64,000 nt of DNA. Origin: CADEDH01 sp965263455 (GTDB taxonomy: Bacteria > Actinomycetota > Acidimicrobiia > Acidimicrobiales > SZUA-35). The position numbers and the translations under genes were made by a program. Below the pieces are notes generated by a model. It was given only the letters and a program-made list of their open reading frames with translations. It was not told where the DNA came from and searched no databases. This document shows positions 1 through 7,925 of this stretch, piece after piece. The stretch is from assembly GCA_965263455.1 (NCBI GenBank), contig CBDHHN010000004.1:2356001-2420000 (forward strand), read 5' to 3'. Each line of letters begins with the position of its first letter. Within the stretch, counting starts at the first letter, position 1.

Positions 1-91
1 GGTGGTTCGCTTCGGCTGCGGATTCGTTCGGTTGGAGGTGCGCCTCCGGGGTCGGTTCGGTCGGGTCGGGGCGGTGGTCGACCTGGCTCAT
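1..91 (-). CDS. N-terminal fragment of next gene in lipid-modification cluster (truncated by window edge)
   Basis: A minus-strand ATG at 91 overlaps the TGA of the DUF1365 gene (ATGA), and the frame stays open to the window edge, giving about 30 residues that begin MSQVDHRPDPTEPTPEA. No domain can be read in so short a piece. In many bacteria a COG2907 oxidoreductase and a DUF1365 protein are followed by a cyclopropane-fatty-acyl-phospholipid synthase-type methyltransferase, so that identity is a context-based guess only. The four-base overlap suggests translational coupling to the upstream gene. Confidence 0.5.
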   Translation of the reverse strand, partial: MSQVDHRPDPTEPTPEAHLQPNESAAEANH

Positions 92-915
92 CGCCGGGCT
101 CCTTGGCTCTCGCGGTGACGGTTGGGGTGGGGGACGAAGGGCACGCCGCGCCGCCAGAGGCGGGCGGCCTGGACGTGGATGCCGAGGCTCACACGGTGGG
201 TCGGCAGGATCGGCCGCCAGGTGGCGGCGGCCACCGTGGCCCGATCGGCGGTCAGCCGTTCGGCCGACAGCGCCGTGGCCAACACCACGGCGCCGTCCCC
301 GTCGACCACGTCGATGGCCACCTCGACCCGATCGTCGCGATCGGCCAGGCGCAGACGGTACTCGTGGTCGAGGGTCAGGAACGGCGAGACGTGGAGGGCC
401 TTGGCGAATGTCGCCGTCCACGCCCCCTGCCCGTCGCCGTCGACGTCGCCGTCGACGTCGGCGGTCAGGGCCAGGGGGTAGCGATGGCGCTCGTTCCAGG
501 GGGTGTTGGTCACCTCGAGTACGGCGCCAACGGGTCGGTCGGCGACCTCGTCGCCGGCGTCCCACACCACGAACACCGACAGGGGGTTGAACAGCCAGCC
601 CCACCGACGGAGCTGGCTCACCATCCGGACCGGTCCCTCGGGGGTGCGCCCCAGTACCGGGGTCAGGTCGTGGCGGGCCTGGTCGGCCAGCGACTCCACG
701 GCCGGGTCGGCGTCGGGACGGCCGTAGTCGGCGGCCCGGAACCGGACCACGTCGGGCCGATTGGTCGACCAGCGGGGGTGGAGGTCGCACAGGGTGTCCG
801 GCCGGTCGGGATCGATCCAGACATGGCTGGTGGTGTAGACGAACTCGTGCTCCCGAGGGGTGGTCCGGCGGTGCCAGACCCGCCCCGGGCACACGGCCGG
901 CGGGCCCGCCCTCAT
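88..915 (-). CDS. DUF1365 family protein
   Basis: About 275 residues. The signature motifs of DUF1365 (COG3496) are visible: an N-terminal 'VYTTSHVWIDPDRPD' segment, 'GWLFNPLSVFVVWD' in the middle and 'EVTNTPWNERHRYPL' after it. The biochemical role of the family is not settled; it almost always sits beside a COG2907 FAD-dependent oxidoreductase and a CFA-synthase-like methyltransferase, and is thought to help modify membrane fatty acyl chains. I chose the ATG at 915 because it lies 13 bases after the stop of the upstream oxidoreductase gene; a longer open frame upstream to 1044 overlaps that gene in another frame and has no protein-like sequence. The gene overlaps the next one downstream by four bases, so the three are probably one operon. 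Confidence 0.85.
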   Translation of the reverse strand: MRAGPPAVCPGRVWHRRTTPREHEFVYTTSHVWIDPDRPDTLCDLHPRWSTNRPDVVRFRAADYGRPDADPAVESLADQARHDLTPVLGRTPEGPVRMVSQLRRWGWLFNPLSVFVVWDAGDEVADRPVGAVLEVTNTPWNERHRYPLALTADVDGDVDGDGQGAWTATFAKALHVSPFLTLDHEYRLRLADRDDRVEVAIDVVDGDGAVVLATALSAERLTADRATVAAATWRPILPTHRVSLGIHVQAARLWRRGVPFVPHPNRHRESQGARR

Positions 916-928
916 GGCCCGGCCCGCC

Positions 929-2314
929 TCATGCCGCCGCCACCGTCCGGTCGAGGTTCTCGACCACACGCAGGCCCGACACCATCCCGTCCTCGTGGAA
1001 GCCGTACCCCCAGTAGGCCCCGCAGAAGTGGACGCCGCCCCCACCGTCGATCCGGTCGAAGCGGGCCTGGGCCGCCACCGCCGGCCCGTCGAACACCGGA
1101 TGGGCGTAGGCGAAGCGGCCGAGGACGGTCGCCGGATCGGGCCGGTCGCCGCCGTTGAGGGTCACCAGGTAGCGGCGGGCCCCGGCCAGCCGTTGGAGCG
1201 TGGTCAGGTCGTAGGTGAGGGTGGCCCGGTCGTCGTCGGGGCCGAAGCGGTCGTAGTTCCAGGCCGCCCAGGCCCGGGCGGTGGGCGGCAGGAGCGAGAC
1301 GTCGGTGTGGAGCACGGCCTCGTTGGGTTGGTAGCCGATCGCCCCCAGCACGGTCCGCTCATCGGACGAAGGGTCGACCAACAGCCGTAGGGCCTGGTCG
1401 CTGTGGCAGGCCAACACCACCCGGTCGAAGGTCTCCCCCCGGCCTCGGCCGCCCGACCGGTCGGCGCCGTCGATGCGCTCGGCCCCGGGGGCGGCGAGGA
1501 CGACGCCGCTGGACCCGTCGGCATCGGTGATCACGTCGACGCCGTCGGCGTGACGGTGGACGGCCCGGACCGGGGTGCCGGTGCGGAAGGTGCAGCCGGT
1601 GGGGGCGGCCCGTACGGCGTCGGCCACAGCCGCCACATAGCGGACCGAGCCTCCGACCACGGTCCTCCACTGGGGCCGGTCGCCCACCCCGAGCAGGCCG
1701 TGATTGGCCAGGAAGCGGAACAGGCTGGTCGCCGGGAAGGCGTCGAAGCTGCCGGGATCCGCCGACCACACGGCCGCCCCCATCGGGATCAGGTGGAGGT
1801 CCCGGAAAGTGGCCGAGTACCGGTGTCGGTCCAGGAACTCGGCCAGGCTGAGTTCGGCCTCGGGCCCGACCTCGGCCTCGGGCCCGGCCCGGCCGGTGTC
1901 GACGGCGGCCAGGTGGGCGTTGGCGTGACGGTAGAAGCGGGCGATGTCGACCACCATGCGCCACATGGCCGGGCTGATCAGGTTCCGACGCTGGGCGAAG
2001 AGCGTGTTGGGGTTGGTGGCCCGGTAGTGGAAGCCGGTGGCCCGGTCGGTGACGGCGAAGCTCATCTCCGAGTCCTTGGTCGCCACCCCGAGCTCGTCGA
2101 ACAGGGCCACCAGGTTGGGGTAGTTGCGGTCGTTGTGGACGATGAACCCGGTGTCGATCCCGAGCGGCCCGACCTCGGGGTCGTCGACGGCCACGGTGTT
2201 GGCGTGGCCCCCCAGCCGGTGGTCGGCCTCGAACACCGTCACCTGGTGGTGCCGGCTCAGGCGGAGGGCACAGGTCAGCCCGGCGATGCCGGATCCCACG
2301 ATGGCTACTCGCAT
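929..2314 (-). CDS. FAD/NAD(P)-binding amine-oxidase-like oxidoreductase (COG2907)
   Basis: About 461 residues. A Rossmann FAD-binding motif (VAIVGSGIAGLTCALRL) starts at residue 3, followed by the 'FEADHRLGGHANTV' segment that ends the second beta strand, as in COG2907 and the flavin amine oxidase superfamily. A second dinucleotide-contact segment, 'FDRVVLACHSDQALRLL', lies in the middle, and the C-terminal 'CGAYWGYGFHEDGMVSG' contains the GFHEDG motif typical of the family. The substrate is not known from sequence; its gene neighbours suggest lipid acyl-chain modification. The ATG at 2314 places the Rossmann fold at the N-terminus and has a GGAG nine bases upstream; an ATG at 2335 would add seven residues. 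It leads the minus-strand operon with the DUF1365 gene. Confidence 0.88.
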   Translation of the reverse strand: MRVAIVGSGIAGLTCALRLSRHHQVTVFEADHRLGGHANTVAVDDPEVGPLGIDTGFIVHNDRNYPNLVALFDELGVATKDSEMSFAVTDRATGFHYRATNPNTLFAQRRNLISPAMWRMVVDIARFYRHANAHLAAVDTGRAGPEAEVGPEAELSLAEFLDRHRYSATFRDLHLIPMGAAVWSADPGSFDAFPATSLFRFLANHGLLGVGDRPQWRTVVGGSVRYVAAVADAVRAAPTGCTFRTGTPVRAVHRHADGVDVITDADGSSGVVLAAPGAERIDGADRSGGRGRGETFDRVVLACHSDQALRLLVDPSSDERTVLGAIGYQPNEAVLHTDVSLLPPTARAWAAWNYDRFGPDDDRATLTYDLTTLQRLAGARRYLVTLNGGDRPDPATVLGRFAYAHPVFDGPAVAAQARFDRIDGGGGVHFCGAYWGYGFHEDGMVSGLRVVENLDRTVAAA

Positions 2315-2396
2315 CAGTACGTTCTCCGTCGGCATCGGGACCCTCGGATGCTAGGACCGCCGAACCATCGATGGGAGACCCGGTGGGGGCCGACAC

Positions 2397-2402
2397 TAGG
2401 GT
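2397..2402 (+). promoter_or_regulatory. Leaderless -10 element (TAGGGT) for the cysteine dioxygenase gene
   Basis: TAGGGT lies seven bases before the ATG at 2410, so transcription would start at or very near the start codon. No ribosome binding site precedes that ATG. The same spacing recurs at several other gene starts in the window. Confidence 0.5.
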
Positions 2403-2409
2403 TGCCGTC

Positions 2410-2994
2410 ATGGACGCCCGGACCGAGGTCATCGCCGACACCATGGACGACATCCGCCGGATCGTGGCCGAGAGGGGGGAGGGTCGCGACGGCGTGACCG
2501 CCATCCGCGATCGGTTGCTGGAGCTGGCGGCCCGACGGGACCTGTTCTCCCTCGACGCCTACCCGCCGCCCGAGGGGGCCACCGGCCCCCGGAGCTGCCT
2601 CTACCGGCTGGCCCAGGACGCCGACGACCGGTACGCCCTCTACGCCAACGCCTCCCGGGGCGACGTCTCGACCCCGGCCCACAACCACACGACCTGGGCC
2701 GTCGTCGTCGGATTCGAGGGTGAGGAGCTCAACCGGTTCTATCGACGAGACGAGGCGGAGGGCGTTGTCCAGGTCGACGAACACCTGGTTCAGGCCGGCA
2801 CCGGCGTGGCCATGGAGGCCGACGACCTCCACTCGATCCACATCAGTGGACCGGCCCTCAACTTCCACTGTTACGGCCTGGCGCTGGAACGACTCGAGCA
2901 TCGCCAGTACTACGATGCCAAGCGCGGTGAGTGGCGGGTCTTCCCCGCCGCCTCCGATATCCGCGAGGCCCGGGCCGGGATGCTGTCGTGCTGA
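2410..2994 (+). CDS. Cysteine dioxygenase type I-like cupin protein
   Basis: About 194 residues. The cupin iron-binding motif is seen as 'TPAHNHTTWAVVVGFEG' (His-x-His) near residue 83, with the third ligand probably in 'DDLHSIHISGPALNFH'. Family members oxidise L-cysteine (some prefer 3-mercaptopropionate) to the sulfinate with a mononuclear Fe(II) in the cytoplasm. The length matches bacterial CDO-like proteins. The start at 2410 is favoured over a longer frame from 2371 because a TAGGGT element lies seven bases upstream. The 3' end overlaps the GTG start of a multi-rhodanese gene by seven bases, which links cysteine oxidation to sulfane-sulfur handling. The substrate (cysteine or another thiol) cannot be fixed from the sequence. 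Confidence 0.82.
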   Translation: MDARTEVIADTMDDIRRIVAERGEGRDGVTAIRDRLLELAARRDLFSLDAYPPPEGATGPRSCLYRLAQDADDRYALYANASRGDVSTPAHNHTTWAVVVGFEGEELNRFYRRDEAEGVVQVDEHLVQAGTGVAMEADDLHSIHISGPALNFHCYGLALERLEHRQYYDAKRGEWRVFPAASDIREARAGMLSC

Positions 2995-4709
2995 TCTCGC
3001 CCGACGACCTGCGGGCCCGCCTGGCCGCCGGCGACGAGCTGGCCCTGCTCGACGCCCGCGAGGAGGGTGCCTTCAGCGAACGGCATCTGCTGCTGGCGGC
3101 CAACCTGCCCCTGAGCCAACTCGAACTGCGGCTGGAGGCCCTGGTCCCCCGACGTTCGGCCCCCATCGTGTGGTGTGACGGCGGTGAGTCAGGCCCCGGC
3201 GGTGACTCGGGCCCCGGCGGTGATTCGGGCCCCGGCGGTGATTCGGGCCCCGGCGGTGATTCGGGCCCCGGCGGTGAGACCGGCCTCGCCGCCCGGGCGG
3301 CCGAGCGGTGCCGTCGGCTGGGTTGGACCGACGTCGCCGTGCTCGACGGTGGCGTCGAGGCCTGGGCCGCGGCCGGGGGCGAGGTCTACTCCGGGGTCAA
3401 CGTGCCGTCCAAGGCCATGGGCGAGCTGATCGAGCAGCGTCACCACACCCCCCATGTGCAACCGGACGAGCTGGTGCGACTGCGGGCCGAGGGCCGACCG
3501 GTGGTGGTCCTCGACTCCCGACCGTTCGACGAGTACCGCCGCCGGGCCATCCCCGGCGGGGTGGACTGCCCCGGGGCCGAACTGGTCCACCGCGTCCGGG
3601 ACGCCGCCCCCGACCCCGACACCCTGGTCGTGGTCAACTGCGCCGGCCGGACCCGCAGCATCATCGGCGCCCAGTCGCTGATCAACGCCGGAGTCCCCAA
3701 CCCGGTCATGGCCCTGGAGAACGGGACCATGGGCTGGGAGCTGGCCGGCCATGAGGTGGCCCGAGGGGCCGACACCGTGGCCGACCCGCCGTCCGACGCC
3801 GGCCGGGCCTGGGCCCGGGCCGCCGTGGTCGGGGTGGCCGAGCGGTTCGGGGTGGCCGAGGTCGAGGCGGCCGCCGTGGCCCGGTGGCTGACCGAGGACG
3901 ACCGCACCACCTACCTGCTCGACGTCCGCACCGCCGAGGAATTCGAGGCCGGCCACCTGGCCGGGAGCCGATCGGCCCCCGGCGGGCAGCTGGTGCAGGC
4001 CACCGACACCTGGGTCGGGGTCCTCGGGGCCCGGGTCGTGCTGATCGACGACGACGGTGTCCGGGCCACCATGACGGCCTCGTGGTTGCGTCAACTCGGC
4101 TTCGACGACGCCGTCGTCCTGGCCGGGGGCGTGGGCGGTCCGGTCACCGGACTCGACCCGGCCGAGCACCCCGCCTTGCGCACGGTGTCGGGGCCCGAAC
4201 CCCGACCGGAGGCGGCCCGGGTCCAGGCGCCGGTCATCCGGCCCCCGGCCCTGGCCGAACGTCTGGCCGCCGAGGGCGACGCCATCGCCGTGCTCGACGT
4301 CGGCTCCAGTCACAAGTACGGGGTCCGGGGCCACATCCCCGGCGCCTGGTGGGGCGTGCGCTCCCGCCTGGCCGAGGCCCGGGAGGCCATCGGCGAGGTC
4401 GCCACCCTCGTCCTGGTCTCGACCGACGGCACCCTGGCCAAACTGGCGGTGGCCGAGGCGGCCGAACTGTGGCCCGGCACCGAGGTGCTGGCCCTGGCCG
4501 CCGGGAACAAGGGCTGGCGCCACGCCGGGTTCGAGATGACGGCGGGATTCGAGCGGGCCACCACCGCCACCGACGACGTCTGGCACCCGCCCTACCAACA
4601 GGACGACGCGGCCGAGGCGGCCCGGGCCTACATCACCTGGGAGGTCGGGCTCGTTCCACAGGTCGAGCGGGACGCCACGGCCCGGTTCCGGCTCCTGCCC
4701 ACCGACTGA
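2988..4709 (+). CDS. Four-domain rhodanese-like protein with repeat array in domain 1
   Basis: About 573 residues made of four consecutive rhodanese domains (roughly residues 1-140, 145-265, 290-400 and 430-540). Domain 1 has a cysteine in 'PIVWCDGGES' and domain 2 has the loop 'VVNCAGRTRS'. At the same place domain 3 has 'VVLIDDDGVRAT' and domain 4 'LVLVSTDGTLAK', so both lack the catalytic cysteine and are probably inactive. Active rhodaneses carry sulfane sulfur as a cysteine persulfide. The GTG at 2988 fits the start of the first domain and overlaps the cysteine dioxygenase stop, so the two are translationally coupled. Five near-identical Gly-Pro-Gly-Gly-Asp-Ser units are inserted just after the domain 1 active-site loop, which may change or abolish its activity. 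A sulfur-relay or sensing role next to cysteine dioxygenase is inferred. Confidence 0.85.
   Translation: MLISPDDLRARLAAGDELALLDAREEGAFSERHLLLAANLPLSQLELRLEALVPRRSAPIVWCDGGESGPGGDSGPGGDSGPGGDSGPGGDSGPGGETGLAARAAERCRRLGWTDVAVLDGGVEAWAAAGGEVYSGVNVPSKAMGELIEQRHHTPHVQPDELVRLRAEGRPVVVLDSRPFDEYRRRAIPGGVDCPGAELVHRVRDAAPDPDTLVVVNCAGRTRSIIGAQSLINAGVPNPVMALENGTMGWELAGHEVARGADTVADPPSDAGRAWARAAVVGVAERFGVAEVEAAAVARWLTEDDRTTYLLDVRTAEEFEAGHLAGSRSAPGGQLVQATDTWVGVLGARVVLIDDDGVRATMTASWLRQLGFDDAVVLAGGVGGPVTGLDPAEHPALRTVSGPEPRPEAARVQAPVIRPPALAERLAAEGDAIAVLDVGSSHKYGVRGHIPGAWWGVRSRLAEAREAIGEVATLVLVSTDGTLAKLAVAEAAELWPGTEVLALAAGNKGWRHAGFEMTAGFERATTATDDVWHPPYQQDDAAEAARAYITWEVGLVPQVERDATARFRLLPTD
3183..3272 (+). repeat. 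18-bp coding tandem repeat, five units
   Basis: Five tandem 18-bp units of the form GGTGAxTCGGGCCCCGGC; the last three are identical and the first two differ by one to three bases. The array stays in frame and encodes repeats of Gly-Asp-Ser-Gly-Pro-Gly. It sits directly after the putative active-site cysteine of rhodanese domain 1. Its purity suggests recent slipped-strand expansion. Confidence 0.92.
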
Positions 4710-4756
4710 GGCGGCCGGTCACCGCCCGCCCCCGGCCTCCACGACGCCGGTCGGGC

Positions 4757-5311
4757 TCAGAGCAGGGGTCGACCGTCGACGTCACCCAGGTTGCGGGTGG
4801 CGATCAGGATCAGGTCGATCAGGGCCCACACCCCGCAACCGCCGAAGGTGACCAGCTTGAGCACCCCGAGCCCGATGTGGCCCAGGTAGAAACGGTCGAT
4901 CCCGAGCGAGCCGAGGAGCACCGACAGCACCAGGGCGGTCACGTAGTCCTTGTCGGAGTAGAGGCCGGGGACGGCTCGCAGGGTGGTCCAGTGCTCGCCA
5001 CCCTCGAGTGCGGCAGGGGTCTCGGGGCCCAACCGTCGGGTCTTGATCTCCGGCCACAGCTGCTGGACCGTGAACGGCCCCTGGGAAACACCGTTGATCA
5101 TCACCCAGTACCGGCCGCCGTAGGCGGCCTGGCCGTAGGGGTCCTGGCCCGGGATGGGTTGGCCCGGTGCGGGCTGGCCGTAGCCCGGTTGTCCGTACGG
5201 GTCCTGCCCGTAGCCGGGCGCCGGGCCGGGAACGGGCCCCGGTTGGGGATAGGGCTGGCCCCCGGTCGACGGAGGGATGGGGGGCTCTGACCCCGGGTAT
5301 GCATCGGACAT
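4757..5311 (-). CDS. GYF_2/TM2 domain membrane protein
   Basis: About 184 residues. Residues 1-75 are rich in Pro, Gly, Gln and Tyr with 'PGYGQDPYGQPGYGQPAPG'-like repeats. They are followed by a GYF_2-like module ('YWVMINGVSQGPFTVQQLW') and a C-terminal TM2 domain: two hydrophobic segments with 'GSLGIDRFYLGHIGLGVLK' and a conserved Asp-Arg-Phe-Tyr turn. TM2 proteins are small inner-membrane proteins of uncertain function, and the proline-rich tail suggests protein-protein contacts. I placed the start at 5311 (MSDAYPGSEPP), where a purine-rich GAGGGAAGG lies upstream; the open frame continues to 5518 but that part is low-quality sequence antisense to a leader. It is convergent with the rhodanese gene. 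Confidence 0.82.
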   Translation of the reverse strand: MSDAYPGSEPPIPPSTGGQPYPQPGPVPGPAPGYGQDPYGQPGYGQPAPGQPIPGQDPYGQAAYGGRYWVMINGVSQGPFTVQQLWPEIKTRRLGPETPAALEGGEHWTTLRAVPGLYSDKDYVTALVLSVLLGSLGIDRFYLGHIGLGVLKLVTFGGCGVWALIDLILIATRNLGDVDGRPLL

Positions 5312-5606
5312 CGGTGCCGCCTTCCCTCGGTCGGACCCGGTGGGTCGGGTCGTGTCGCCCGCGATGGTACCGGGCCGCGATCCTGGCTGCAGGACGTCCC
5401 CGCCCGCCCCGCCGCCGACCGGGCCCCGGGCCCGGTGTCGGACGGCGGGGTGGTGGCGCCCGCGACGAGCCTGGGAGTCCGCCCCGGTCGCCGCAGTGGC
5501 CGGGGAGTCCGCCCCCACACGCCCGTCGAGGCGGCGGCGCCGGAGGCTAGGGTGCGAGCCGAGGCCACCCGGCCCGACAGGGTCAGGTGGGAATCGGGGA
5601 GGGCAG

Positions 5607-6740
5607 ATGAGCAGTCAAGGCACGCCGGCCGGGTGGTACCCGGATCCGCAGCAGCCGGGCATCGAACGCTGGTGGGACGGCACCACGTGGGGCGACCAGG
5701 TCAGGCCGGTCGACGCGCCGGTCGTGCCACCGGCTCCGGCCCCGTTCGAGCCGCCGGCCTACGGCGGGACCCCGGGCGGGGTCAGCCCCACCGCCCCCAC
5801 CCAGTCGTTCCCGGCCGGAGGGCCACCTCCCGTCGGTGGGTCCTACCCGGCCGCGCCCCCGCAGCCGGGCGGCGGACCGTTCGCCCCCGCGCCCGGCCCC
5901 GGCCCGTACCCCGGCCCGGGATCACCCCCCGGCCCGGGTTCCGGCTCCGGTGGCTCCCGGACCCTGATTCTGGTTCTGGGCGGGCTCGGGCTCCTGGCCG
6001 CCGTCGGCATCGTGGCCGCCATCGCCCTGGTCGCCGCCGGTGGCTCCGACGACGGCGACGACATCGTGGCCGGCGGGGCCACGACCACGGCCCCCGACGG
6101 TGAGACCGGCGGAGAGCCCGGTGGCGGGATCGAGCCGACGACCACCACGATCGCACCCGAGAACGCGCCGTCCCAGCCGTCGACGCCGGCGGGTGGAGGC
6201 GACCCGGACGTCGTCAGCTGTACCCGGATCGATGACGAGAACGTCGAGGTCGAGTTGGTCAACAGCTCCGACTCGGTGACGTCCTACATCCTCACCATCG
6301 CCTTCTTCGACGGCGCAACCCGACTGTCGGACGAGAGCGGTTTCATCAACAATGTCCGGCCCGGTGAGCGCCTGATCCAGCAGCAGTTCGTGTTCGAGAC
6401 GGCGGGCACCACCTGCGAGATCATCGACGTCGACCGGTTCCCCTCGACCAGCCCCGACTCGGACCTGGACGACGTCGACTTCTGCGAGCTGTCCGACGAG
6501 CCCGACTTCTTCGGCGACTTCCAGGGGTCGGCGTCGGTCACCAACGGCTCGGGTCAGACCAGTGACTACGGGATCGACGTGGCCTTCATCGGCCCCGACG
6601 GGGTGCGCCGGGGCGACGGGTCGGTGTTCATCGACGCCGTGCGGCCCGGTGAGACAGCCCCCGGCGACGTGTTCTCCACCGCGCCCTTCCTGCCCGGCTA
6701 CACCTGCGAGGTGATCGGGGTCACCCGGACCGAGAGCTGA
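5607..6740 (+). CDS. DUF2510 membrane protein with two extracytoplasmic repeat domains
   Basis: About 377 residues. The N-terminal 'GTPAGWYPDPQQPGIERWWD' is a clear DUF2510 module, found almost only in actinobacteria. A Pro/Gly-rich linker follows, then one transmembrane helix ('TLILVLGGLGLLAAVGIVAA', about residues 115-140) and a Thr-rich stalk. The outer part has two related domains, each with a pair of cysteines: the first begins 'VVSCTRIDDENVEVELVN' and the second 'VDFCELSDEPDFFGDF'. Both contain a 'VRPGE' turn and end with a 'CE(I/V)I' strand, resembling FxLYD-type beta domains. The ATG at 5607 has GGGGAGGG upstream, and a TAGGGT element about 55 bases earlier may be its -10. Function unknown; probably an envelope sensor or binding protein. 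Confidence 0.85.
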   Translation: MSSQGTPAGWYPDPQQPGIERWWDGTTWGDQVRPVDAPVVPPAPAPFEPPAYGGTPGGVSPTAPTQSFPAGGPPPVGGSYPAAPPQPGGGPFAPAPGPGPYPGPGSPPGPGSGSGGSRTLILVLGGLGLLAAVGIVAAIALVAAGGSDDGDDIVAGGATTTAPDGETGGEPGGGIEPTTTTIAPENAPSQPSTPAGGGDPDVVSCTRIDDENVEVELVNSSDSVTSYILTIAFFDGATRLSDESGFINNVRPGERLIQQQFVFETAGTTCEIIDVDRFPSTSPDSDLDDVDFCELSDEPDFFGDFQGSASVTNGSGQTSDYGIDVAFIGPDGVRRGDGSVFIDAVRPGETAPGDVFSTAPFLPGYTCEVIGVTRTES

Positions 6741-7871
6741 CTAGGCCGCGGCGGCCTCGACGCAGTCGGCGGCCAGGCTGGAGATCGAGGTCCCCCGGCG
6801 GGGCTGACGGATCTGGTGCCGGTCATAGCCGTTGGTCACGTAGCCGAGCGACAATCCGGTGGCGGGGTCGGCCCAGGCGAGCTGGCCCCCGGCCCCGTTG
6901 TGACCGAAGGCGGCCGCCGACACCGTACGCCCCAGACCCCGGATGTTGGCCAGACCGTCGTCGCCGGCCAGGATCAGTCCGAGGGAGCGGTTGGCCGGGA
7001 CCCCCATCGGGTCGGGCAGGCTGTTGCGGACCCGGCCGGTGCCGTCGGCCAGGATGTCGGCGTCCCAGATGCCGTGGGGGTTGTGGAGCAGCTCCTGGTA
7101 GAAGAGGGCCAGATCGCGGGCTCGGGCGTAGCCGCCGCCCCCGGGGACGCCGACCTCCCGGACCGTGGGATCGTTGAACCGCATGACCAGGTCGTCGTTG
7201 ACCTCGCTGGCCGGCAGCTCCCGGACCCCGAAGGCGGCCTCCAACTCGTCGGCCGTCGCTTCCTCCCCGACCAGGACGAGGTCGGCGATGTTGTCCTGAT
7301 CGCCGGGGGCCAGGCCCAGGACTCGGGGCAGACCGGCCGGACCCGTGATCCGCTCGTGGACCACATCGCGGTAGTCGGCCCCGGTCACGGTGTCGATGAG
7401 CTCGGCCAGGACCCAGTGGGCGGCCGTCGGGTGGTACTCGAACCGGGTCCCGGGCTCCCAGTTCAGGCGCCACGACGCCATACGCTCCTGGCGGCCGGCC
7501 CGGGTGTTCCAGGCCGGCGGGCCGAGCGGGGCGTGGGGGAAACCCGAGGTGTGGAGCAGCACCTGCTCGATGGTGATGCCGTCCTTGCCCTCGGCGGCGA
7601 AGGCGGGGAAGTGGTCGGCCACCCGGGCCGCGGGGTCGATCAGGCCCTCGGCCATCAGGGTCCACACGGTGGAGGCCACGAACGGCTTGGTGGCGGAGAA
7701 GATGCAGTAGCGGGTGTCGAGGTCGGCATCGCCGTAGACCTCCTCCATGATCAGCTCGCCCCGGTGGGCCAGGGCGATCTGGACCGACGGTAGATGGCCC
7801 TCGTCCACCTCGCGCCGGGCCCGCTCCGCCAACGCCTGCACCTTCGCCTGATCCACCACCTGATCGCTCAT
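6741..7871 (-). CDS. Serine hydrolase, class C beta-lactamase/esterase family
   Basis: About 376 residues. The catalytic Ser-x-x-Lys tetrad is seen in 'YCIFSATKPFVASTVW' near residue 60, followed by 'VLLHTSGFPHAP', the family's typical HTSG motif. A tyrosine in 'FEYHPTAAHWVLAEL' occupies the usual YxN region, and 'FGHNGAGGQLAWADP' supplies the C-terminal HxG. There is no signal peptide, so a cytoplasmic esterase or D-aminopeptidase-like role is more likely than antibiotic resistance. The gene is preceded by TAACGT six bases before its ATG and has no evident ribosome binding site. Its stop codon abuts that of the DUF2510 gene with no base between. Confidence 0.86.
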   Translation of the reverse strand: MSDQVVDQAKVQALAERARREVDEGHLPSVQIALAHRGELIMEEVYGDADLDTRYCIFSATKPFVASTVWTLMAEGLIDPAARVADHFPAFAAEGKDGITIEQVLLHTSGFPHAPLGPPAWNTRAGRQERMASWRLNWEPGTRFEYHPTAAHWVLAELIDTVTGADYRDVVHERITGPAGLPRVLGLAPGDQDNIADLVLVGEEATADELEAAFGVRELPASEVNDDLVMRFNDPTVREVGVPGGGGYARARDLALFYQELLHNPHGIWDADILADGTGRVRNSLPDPMGVPANRSLGLILAGDDGLANIRGLGRTVSAAAFGHNGAGGQLAWADPATGLSLGYVTNGYDRHQIRQPRRGTSISSLAADCVEAAAA

Positions 7872-7877
7872 GGGGTC

Positions 7878-7883
7878 ACGTTA
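7878..7883 (-). promoter_or_regulatory. Leaderless -10 element (TAACGT) for the serine hydrolase gene
   Basis: On the minus strand TAACGT is followed by six bases (GACCCC) and then the ATG at 7871. This matches the recurring TANNNT-N6-8-start pattern of the window. Confidence 0.5.
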
Positions 7884-7925
7884 GGTCGGGCCCCGGGCCG
7901 ACCCCCAATGCCGTCGGGTGACGGC

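Noticed and set aside
3183..3272. Repeat array as an intergenic element or integrase site
   Set aside because: It lies inside a continuous coding frame with rhodanese sequence on both sides and no flanking mobile genes.
6741..7871. Antibiotic-resistance class C beta-lactamase
   Set aside because: The SxxK fold is shared with many esterases and peptidases, there is no signal peptide and no resistance context.
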